A stretch of 64,000 bases of DNA, from NCBI GenBank assembly GCA_963565915.1, contig OY751488.1, positions 4,464,001 through 4,528,000 of the forward strand, read 5' to 3'. Both the position numbers and the translations under genes were made by a program. Shown one piece after another: positions 56,519 to 64,000 of this stretch. This DNA comes from Entoloma clypeatum (taxonomy: Eukaryota; Basidiomycota; Agaricomycetes; Agaricales; Entolomataceae). Positions within the stretch are counted from its first letter, which is position 1; each line of letters begins with the position of its first letter. The notes below the pieces were generated by a model that did not search any database, was not told the origin of the DNA, and saw nothing but the letters and a program-made list of their open reading frames with translations.

Positions 56519-57311
56519 GTTGACCTAATTATGCAGAGTACATGTGGAAGGATGGAGTGCACAGCGGCGAGCGAATAGCGTTTGGGAGGTGACAAAGCGA
56601 ATAAATATTTCAGTCACAATTGGCAAGGGGGAAGCCATATCGTCCTAATGTTGGGGCAAGAATCTATCAGCAGTGTACAGCCATGGAAAAGCACCGTGAC
56701 TCACCAATACCCGGTTTCCATACAACAATATGTAAACGATTGAGGGAAGGTTGGGTTGGAAAAATATAGCCGACGGGACGAGCAGAGCGTAATATAGCCA
56801 GTTGTTCATCGCCGCGGATAGACGCAAGGTCGTGCAGGTTCACATGGATGGGATTGGTATCTTTGGGCTGAAAGGGCAGGGAAGTGAGCTATGCTTATTG
56901 TCTGACATCGCGAATCTTCCATCACACACCTTCCAGAGTCCCAGGATGTGTGCACCAACGCCAGGTAATGAATCATCTTTTCGTTTCTCTTGGATTTTCT
57001 TCTTCAGGTCGCCTACCATGATTGCGCCACGATGACCCCTTCAACATTTGGTCAGATGTGGACAACGGAAAGGGTGCGCCGTTTGCTGTGGAGTGCGGGG
57101 AACGGGTGTTGGCGTCCTTGGCTGCGAGGAGGGACTAGTACTAGCCCGCCAAATCTGTAGGAATCGCGATGTTCACTCCTGAGAGTTCGGCTTGATGTGG
57201 TGGCAGCTGGCAAAGTGCACGGTGGGGGTGATTGGTGCGGGTGTGAGTTTGGATGACCACAATCATGGTGTCAATTCCATTGACCCACCACATGTACATG
57301 TACAGCCCACG
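56519..57311. other. intergenic, no gene supported
   Basis: Between the broken ATPase (minus) and RRM paralogue 2 (plus). Some open frames up to 77 codons without motif. TGTACATGTACA at 57292-57303 is a small palindrome just before the ATG. Confidence 0.4.
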
Positions 57312-58174
57312 ATGTCACTCGTAAAATTCTTTCGGACGTGCGCAAGATTGGCTCGGGCTCCATGCAGACCGTGTACCATGCCCTTTCTGCCTCCAGCACT
57401 GTGCACCTCACGGTTGCTCTCAACGTCGAGACATCTACGTGTCGAATCCGAGTCTCCTGAACTTCCCAATTCCGGCGAAGCTCATTCAAAAATTCAGAGT
57501 GTCACTAAAGTCCCTCATCAGGCGCAGGAGCACCCCCGAAACAGGACACTCTTCGTCGGCGGTCTTCCCGATGATATCACAGGGGCTGAAATCCGGGAGG
57601 CTTTCGAGGGCTCCGGTCATATCACCAGAATCACCATAGGTAACAACGATGACATCTCAAGTTCCACCGTCTATTGAAACAGGAAAAGCGGCAGGATCAA
57701 ACAACCCCGAGAAATGGCGAACGAAGCATGCACATGTTCGTTTCCTCCGCGAAGAGGACGCCATCGCGATATGCGAAGCGGCCAAGGACGAACCCAGATC
57801 TGTGGCAGGCGTTCCAGTGCGGCTGGGCTACGCCGCCAATAAGAAAATCAAGTATCCGGACAATCCCCCATCGAACCAGATATTTTTCGGATGTGCTGGT
57901 GTTCGAAAGACGTTCAACGCGGCCTTGAAGCCCTTTGAAAACGACGTTGTCGAAACCATTTTTTGTAAGTTCTCATGCAGCTCGCTCTCGTTTTGTTCGC
58001 CGCTTGATCAGTCATTTCTGTGAAGTGAAAGCAAAAAGCAACAAAGGACGCCCAACCGGGGCGGGATTCATCAATTTTGTAAATGTTGAGTCTGCCCAGG
58101 CTGCATTCTTGAGTCTTCAAGAGGCTGGGTACGCGAATCGATTTCAAATGCGTTACGCGACGCCCAAGTCTTAA
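57312..58174 (+). CDS. mitochondrial-type two-RRM RNA-binding protein, paralogue 2
   Basis: Exons 57312-57639, 57683-57964 and 58026-58174, 252 aa. Starts MSLVKFFRTCARLARAPCRP and has SRLLSTSRHLRVES, again a presequence-like N-terminus. RRM1: TLFVGGLPDDITGAEIREAF (RNP2 LFVGGL) and HAHVRFLREEDAIAICEA. RRM2: NQIFFGCAGVRKTFNAAL and GAGFINFVNVESAQAAFLSL. I chose the ATG at 57312 because it aligns with the paralogues' starts; the frame is open further upstream. The 43-nt first intron is very short. Confidence 0.85.
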
Positions 58175-58527
58175 GACCGGCAGGCCTTCGCGACGAATAC
58201 AACCGCGGGCAGTTGGAGCTTCGCAGGCGCAACTTCCAACCTTGCCTCCATAACGATCCTGGTAGGGAAGAGTGCCCGCCTCGAGCAACCGTCGAGGTTT
58301 GTCGTCTGGAAGTGGCAAGGCATTCCAGCGCGTATTTGTTGTAGACCACCATCTTCCTAAATAATCTTATAAAATCCCGCCAGGGGTTAATGCATGTATT
58401 TTTCTTTGGGTCGTATTTGAATCGCAGAGGGCTCATCGCAGATTCCTAATTGGGTTGCACTGCCACGTGACAAAAATTACCTGGTCAAGTTTTTTCGTCA
58501 GAAATTCTCCCATTCGCCACCACGACC

Positions 58528-59373
58528 ATGTCTTTTGCGAACGCCCTCCGGACACAAGCAAGGCTAGCTCTGACCACATGCACGGCGCGTAGCTCCGTAT
58601 GTGCTCTTCGGACTTCGCTGCCTCGGTACACCTCCCCCTCGCGGTTGCTTTCAACATCAAGACACCTACGCGACTTTGAGGTTCGCAGCCACAGGCCCGG
58701 GGGTCGCCCAGTCGAGACACACCCTCCATGCTCCAAACTCTTCGTCGGTGGCCTTCCTGCCAACATCACTGAAGACGCCGTTGCGGATATTTTCCACGAT
58801 TTTGGTGATGTTACCTCAGTCACAATAGGTCAGTTAATCGGTCAACCCTCCCGCATGTGTGGTGATCTGACCGGGAAAAATCCATAGGGCCCAAAGGCGG
58901 GGAGTTTTGGAAAGCAAAATTTGCCCATGTCCAGTTCCGCAACATGGAGGACGCCATTGCGACATATGAGTCTTTGCAGCAGGAACCTTTAGTTATCGAG
59001 GGTTTTTCTGTCCGGGTTGGCTACGCCCAAGAACGGCCCAAGAGAGACGCGGGTGATAGACCGCCCAACCCGCCGTCTCGCCAATTATACATCGGGCGTA
59101 ATGGTCATCCGGACGTGCTCAAGGAGGCGTTGGAGCCCTTCAGAAATGATATCGTTAAAACCCATTTCAGTGAGTCTCGATAGCATTGACGTATCTTGCG
59201 CATTCTTGCTCATTCCTCTGGCTCCTGCAGTGAGGGACCGAGAAACGAGAGAATTCAATGGAAAGGGATTCATCACATTCACGAGTATAGAGTCTGCCAC
59301 GGCCGCCTACACGGCCCTCCAACAGAGCTCCCACGCGCAGCACTTTTACCTGCGATATGCATCCCCCGCATAG
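58528..59373 (+). CDS. mitochondrial-type two-RRM RNA-binding protein, paralogue 3
   Basis: Exons 58528-58828, 58888-59169 and 59231-59373, 241 aa. Starts MSFANALRTQARLALTTCTA, nearly the same as paralogue 1, with SRLLSTSRHLRD further on as in paralogue 2. RRM1: CSKLFVGGLPANITEDAVAD and FAHVQFRNMEDAIATYES. RRM2: RQLYIGRNGHPDVLKEAL and GKGFITFTSIESATAAYTAL. It lies 350 bp downstream of paralogue 2 in the same orientation, so a tandem duplication is likely. Introns are in the same places and phases in all three genes. Confidence 0.87.
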
Positions 59374-59652
59374 TAGATACGTGTGCGATATATTGTCGGG
59401 GTTGTCAGAACTTATAATACACCATATATATATATAACCTGGTTTTAAATCACCTCTCCTTCCATGCATTTTGCCCTGGACTCGGGTTTTTTCTCAGATG
59501 TGATGTCCCTTCTCAGTAGCAAATGAATCTTCTCTCATACACGTCCCGTATCAGTATGAGTGACCATCAACAACCTGTATCGTCAAACCGTACAGTAACA
59601 ACCTCCCCACCATAATTAACTCATCCTATGATTCGGTCGACCAAGCAACACA
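59374..59652. other. convergent 3' spacer
   Basis: Short region between RRM paralogue 3 (plus) and SDR gene 1 (minus). Contains a TATATATATATA run at about 59427-59438 that may serve 3' end formation. No gene. Confidence 0.5.
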
Positions 59653-60641
59653 TCACAAAAACGCGGGAGTCCTCCCACCCCCGGTCAACCGCAACGTCTC
59701 CCCATTGACATACCCACACTCCAGCACCCATCTCACCGTCTTCGAGAACTCCTCCGGCATTCCAAACCGCTTGGGGTAAAGCATCGCCGCCTTCTGCAAC
59801 CTTGCTTGCACCTCTTCCGGCAGCTGAGCAATCATGGGTGTCCCAAAGGGTCCAGGGGCGAGGCTGACGACACGGATGTGGTGCCGTGCCAGGGCGCGCG
59901 CCATTGGCAGCGCCATGGAGCGGATGGCGCCCTTGCTCGCTGCATACGCAATTTGAGTCGGCTGGCCATCGAACTGGCAGTGGGTCTCTGAGAAATGGAT
60001 GAATAGGGGCAAGAAGGATGGACTCACTGCAGCCTCGCTGGAAACCATGATGATGACCCCCCGCTCGCCGTCCAGCGTCTCCTCTGGCTTGACATGCACG
60101 AGATGCTCGAGCGCCAGCCGGGTGAGGTTGTAAGTCCCCGTTACATTGACGCCGTTCACGAGGTTCCAGACGTCGAGGTTTGGCATCTTGCCTTTCCGGT
60201 CTATGATCTTGGATTTGGAAGGCCCGACAAATCGATGATTCGTTGAGTACAGGTCGTCCACTGGACGACGGAGAGGCACTCACGGGCTCGTCCCTCGCTA
60301 CACCAGCACAATGGATGACACCACCCAACACCGCACCCGTTTCCCTGGTCCAATCTGCTGTGCGGTTCACACCATTCTGTATGTCCTCCGTCTTGGTTAT
60401 ATCGGTCTTGACGAAAAAGACTTTATCCTTCTGCCAGGATTCCGGGAACGCGGTAGGACCCGGGGCAGAGAAGTCGAGGATGGAGACATATGCTTTGGAG
60501 GCAATGAGATCTCTTGCTGTAGCCAACCCTAACCCGGAAGAACTGTCATGGCACCATTTGAATGAGCATTCCATTGTGGATTATCCGGTGGAGGGTAACT
60601 CACCCACCCGAGACAATGAACGTACGGTTCTCGATCTTCAT
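59653..60641 (-). CDS. short-chain dehydrogenase/reductase, SDR gene 1
   Basis: Four exons on the minus strand: 60641-60604, 60542-60284, 60207-60028 and 59973-59653, 265 aa. Exon 1 is only 38 nt (MKIENRTFIVSGG) and is completed by SSGLGLATARDL, giving the NAD(P)-binding TGxxxGxG-type loop. CAGV in VIHCAGVARDEP is the NNAG-equivalent. VNVTGTYNLTRLAL, IIMVSSEAA (Ser) and AYAASKGAIRSM (catalytic Tyr and Lys) follow. The C-terminus NGETLRLTGGGRTP is typical. The closest well-known type is the mitochondrial 3-hydroxyacyl-CoA/17-beta-hydroxysteroid dehydrogenase 10 group; the substrate cannot be read from sequence. Confidence 0.9.
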
Positions 60642-61205
60642 TGTTTGGACTTCGTAGCTTGACCGTCGAAGGAGTAGGAGGGGGGGAAGCAGGCGCCTTA
60701 TGTCCAACGAGAATGAAGCCGGTGATGTGACGGAGGCATATTATATAGCTGGTGACAAAGCAGGGTTTCATAAGTGACTTCCGAACCCATTCGGGTATAC
60801 CAACGACAACGAGTTCGCTCAAAGCGAGGCTGAACGTTGAAGAGCCTCCTCGGCCTTGGCGTCGTGGCGAAGGTCCCCATGGCTTTTGGATCGTGCTCGG
60901 GGACCTTCTGACGATCAGTCGGCCAAGGCAAGGTTGGTCTGCACCTGTTCCGCTTACTGGGAGAAAGATCGTCAACACACCAGGAAAACCTTGCAAGCCG
61001 ATAGTTTTGACACTTTGAACTTTAAGCGAGGGTTCGGCATGAGCTGCATTCGATTGAAATGATTTGAATTCAATGGGTGCATTTCGTATGAAGGTCCATT
61101 GCAAGACATGAAAAGTACATGACCAGGGACGACCCAGGTAGACACTATGACAGATGAAGGTCAATCAGTGCCTTCAGTTGACTGGACGCAAAGTGAGGCA
61201 CCATT
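60642..61205. other. spacer between SDR genes
   Basis: Upstream region of SDR gene 1 and downstream of SDR gene 2, both on the minus strand. Long open frames on either strand have no motif and overlap one another. Presumed promoter for 60641, no clear TATA box. Confidence 0.4.
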
Positions 61206-62106
61206 TCACAACTTCCCCGGTAATCGCCCAGCTCCGCTCAGCCTGATAGTCTCCCCATTCACATACGGACAATCCAGGATCCACCTGACGGTCTTTGCAA
61301 ACTCCACAGGTTGGCCGAACCGCCGCGGATACACGATGCCCTCGTTCTCGAGGCTCTTTCGCGTTTTGCTGGGGAAGTGCTTCGTCATATTGCTATCGAA
61401 GACGCCTGGGGCGACTGTCACGACGCGGACGGCATGTCGTGAGAGATCACGAGCCATTGGGAGGGTCATAGAGCGCAAAGCGCCCTTTGTGGCTGAGTAG
61501 GCTGTTTGGCCGGGTTGTCCTTCGAACTGTAAATTGAAAAGAAAATGAGGACGACTCAAAAATGTATAGGATTTAAAGACCCTCACTGCAGCTGCGCTCG
61601 ACACGAAAACAATGACACCCCGCTCCCCATCCGGGGTTTCCTCGGGCTTCACCTTGACGAGGTGCTGAAGGGCGAGTCTCGAGAGGTTGAAAGAGCCGGT
61701 GAGGTTCACAGCAAGGGCAAAGTTCCACAAGTCCAGGGAGTGTGGGTTGTTCTGCGCGTCGATGATCTTTGCGGCGGTGCCTACACCTGCGCAGTTTATT
61801 ACACCTCCTAAGGGTGCGCCTGTTTCGGAAGTCCATGTGACAGTATCATTCACTGCTTGTTGGACCTGCTCGACAAGAGTAATGTCGGTTTGGATGAACT
61901 TCACGTGAGATGTGGGGAGTTCCGGTGGGGGAGGAGAGCGGTCCAGGATGGACAGATACGCCTTGCCTTCTAGCAGACTCTCTACCGTGGCAAGACCGAG
62001 GCCAGATGAACTATAAAAGAACCGAGTTACAGTCAAGAAATTGGTCTCATTCTGATAGTGATACGCACCCGCCGGATACGATAAATGTCCTGTTCTCTAT
62101 CTTCAT
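61206..62106 (-). CDS. short-chain dehydrogenase/reductase, SDR gene 2
   Basis: Three exons on the minus strand: 62106-62069, 62010-61587 and 61526-61206, 260 aa. The 38-nt first exon encodes the same MKIENRTFIVSGG as SDR gene 1, and its intron is in the same place. Motifs: SSGLGLATVESL, GGVINCAGVGTA, LAVNLTGSFNLSRLAL, VIVFVSSAAA and TAYSATKGALRSM (Tyr and Lys), NGETIRLSGAGRLP. The 60-nt last intron happens to be in frame and open, so read-through would add 20 residues. Compared with SDR gene 1 the second intron (60283-60208) is absent. Confidence 0.9.
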
Positions 62107-62289
62107 CCTCTGGATTTCACTGGGAGTAGTCTATGAGGGGTGTAAGAATGTTCACAGCGGTGGCCGCAACTCGAAGAGCCGGCATGGGTGACCGAAACGA
62201 ACCTGGCCCGCAACACGTGATATTCAAGAACATACAAATCCTACATTCATTCAACGACAACAAGAAGGGAAATTAGAAAAAGGGATATA

Positions 62290-64000
62290 TTACGACCGAA
62301 CCTCCGGCTTAAGGACAAGAATGTCGCCCACCCTGTTTCCCAGCACGATCTGTCCACTGATCTCAGCAATCGCGCAGTGTGTCATATCTTCTAGAAATTA
62401 TTTCAATCACTGAGGGCCACAATCCCGCAAAGCAAGCAAAGTCTCACTTACCTCGAAGGTCATACGAAAGACTGTGATAGATGCTATGTCCACCTATCAT
62501 CACATGCTCTCCGTTGTCGTCGTCCTCCCCTCGTCGCTTCTTCTCGCATACGAGGACCTCACGAAGTGTACTTCCCCTCCTTCTCTCCACCCATACAGCC
62601 CGTTTCCCTTGAGGCCCAAGTGCCAGCGCACACACGAACCCACGCGGACGTGAAGCTGCCTCTACTTGCAGGATTCCGGAAGGACGTGTATATGTCGCAT
62701 AGCTCGAAGGATACACTCCCACACATTTCAGGTCGGGTGAGGCAGTGAAGAGGTCAGGGGATGTTTGCAAGAAGCGAATGCGGACGTCGTAGCGAAAAAT
62801 CCCCTGAATGCTGTCATATCCAAAGAAGTCAAATTGCACAGATTCCACGTTTTCCTGGGAGCCGTCGAAATGGGCACGGCAGTCAGAGAAAGAGAAATGG
62901 CGGAATGTGATCGAGTGGAAGTAGTGTTTCAAAATTGGCAGTCCTCGAAGTCGGGAGTATGGATCATCCGCCTGTAAGAGAGGAGCTGGGCACTCCCTTG
63001 AACCATATTTCTGGTCATCGTTCAGCGGATGGAACTCTAAGGACCATAATTTCAGGATAACGATGTAAGGACCCATGATACGAGCCCCGGTGATACCATT
63101 CCACTGGCCACGACAGATGTGAGTCAAACGATATCTAGCAACCGCAGGAACAAACAGAGACGCACCGTTTCGTCGAGATTTTCGGTCTGTATTGTCACGC
63201 CAAGTTCGGATTGAAGTATCGTGGCATCGTGGTCCAGAGAATACCGAACGACATGTGCGTTGTAGGAGCTCGATAGAACCATCAGCTGCAAACGAGGTTC
63301 AATGGTTCTGACCATTTCAGCCACTGCATTCGACACTGTGCGAAGATGGATAAATGGAATTGTGCAGGCGGAGCCGACGGGGTTACGAAGTTCAATGCGA
63401 TATAGATGCGTCTGCCATGGCCTAAAGGTAGAATCCGCTCGTATTATTAGAGTGAAAAGCTAAAAAGGCCGGGATACTCAATCACAATGATGCACGAGAC
63501 ACAGCAAATAAGATGTGTCCCTTGGAATTGTCAAGGCTAGCGGCGAACGAGGCTACCTCGCCTAACCGATCCAAGCTAGCGCATAAGGTGATCGTTGAGT
63601 CGACGTCACCATGTCGGTTTGCGGGGAGAATGTCGAACAGATGTACGTGGCCTTCTGAATAGACGCAGAGGAGCCATCGATCCAGGAAGAGCTCTAGGCC
63701 TACGAGGGTGCCAGCAGGTTCTGGACGGAACCTCACAGGCGGCTGTTTTCGGGGTTGAGTCCAGGACTGAGCAACCAGATGCGTGGATTTCACTTCTGAC
63801 TCGATCGATATTGAGGAGAGATCAGCTGAGTCTGTAACAATGCTGTAGCCTGTGGTTGGGGACAGCGGAAGATCCCATTGCTGCTGACGACGCAGGCCCA
63901 CCCAGAGCGATTGGTCTTCAGTGACATGCAAGAATCTACGACAAGTCTATGAACGAATGCGATGTTGTACCTGTGAAGTTGAAAAGCGGATTCAAAACTA
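62290..64000 (-). CDS. F-box/beta-propeller-like protein, 3' part (runs off the window)
   Basis: Minus-strand gene with stop TAA at 62290-62292; its 5' end lies beyond 64000. Exon blocks are visible at about 63934-63485, 63418-63165, 63122-62455 and 62390-62290, separated by short GT-AG introns. One intron, at about 63164-63120, reads GTGCGT...GGCCAG; another, at about 62455-62391, starts GTAAGT and ends TTTCTAG. Propeller-like strands such as WLLCVYSEGHVHLFD, LQLMVLSSSYNAHVVRYSL and the closing EDMTHCAIAEISGQIVLGNR fit a family of mushroom F-box proteins whose N-terminal F-box would lie outside. That N-terminus is not seen, so the F-box is assumed. Confidence 0.6.

Noticed and set aside
59427..59438. 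TA dinucleotide run as a promoter
   Set aside because: It lies between two converging 3' ends, where a 3'-end signal is more likely than a promoter.
60529..61164. 211-codon minus-strand frame between the SDR genes
   Set aside because: Overlaps the SDR 1 promoter, first exon and intron; no motif; arises by chance.

Overview
The window looks like a chromosome segment of an agaricomycete (mushroom-forming basidiomycete). The evidence is short GT-AG introns of about 40-90 nt, KDZ-type transposase sequence, self-priming Ty3/gypsy chromoviruses, and host genes of families that are typical of that class.

Positions 1-39045 are one large nest of transposable elements. The deepest layer is an old, degraded Ty3/gypsy element (gypsy-3, + strand; 14872-19440 continued at 36635-39045). 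Its 5' LTR was hit by a hAT-type element (copy A, 1-14871, left end outside the window). Its RNase H/integrase boundary was hit by a second, inverted and nearly identical copy (copy B, 19441-36634, 8-bp target duplication). Its gag was hit by a 677-bp hAT MITE. Copy A carries a minus-strand gypsy-1 (1315-14111, TSD CCCAC), which carries a plus-strand gypsy-2a (5857-12258, TSD CATAG). Copy B carries a 2.07-kb TIR element (20738-22811) and a KDZ-like transposon (23553-36413). Inside the KDZ-like transposon are a gypsy-3 relative (26599-28492) and gypsy-2b (28493-35145). Because copies A and B are near-identical, each supplies the empty site for the other's insertions.

The retroelements are informative mechanistically. 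In both gypsy-2 and gypsy-3 a 10-11 nt sequence about 32 bp downstream of the LTR TATA box is exactly complementary to the primer-binding site that starts 2 nt after the LTR. This is the Tf1/sushi-type self-priming arrangement. Gypsy-2 has a leader of about 800 nt with no ATG in any frame, an intron present in one copy and exactly missing in the other, and a conserved small ORF between the chromodomain and the 3' LTR. Most premature stops that can be compared between copies are CGA to TGA changes.

From about 40 kb to the right end the DNA is host sequence: a seven-helix membrane protein, a MYND-finger protein with a GC-AG intron, HEM14 (protoporphyrinogen oxidase), three paralogous mitochondrial-type RRM proteins, one intact and one broken large P-loop ATPase, two SDR dehydrogenase paralogues plus an SDR pseudogene, and the 3' part of a beta-propeller/F-box-like gene running off the right edge. 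The repeated use of RRM, ATPase and SDR paralogues suggests local duplication. No tRNA, rRNA or CRISPR array was recognised.
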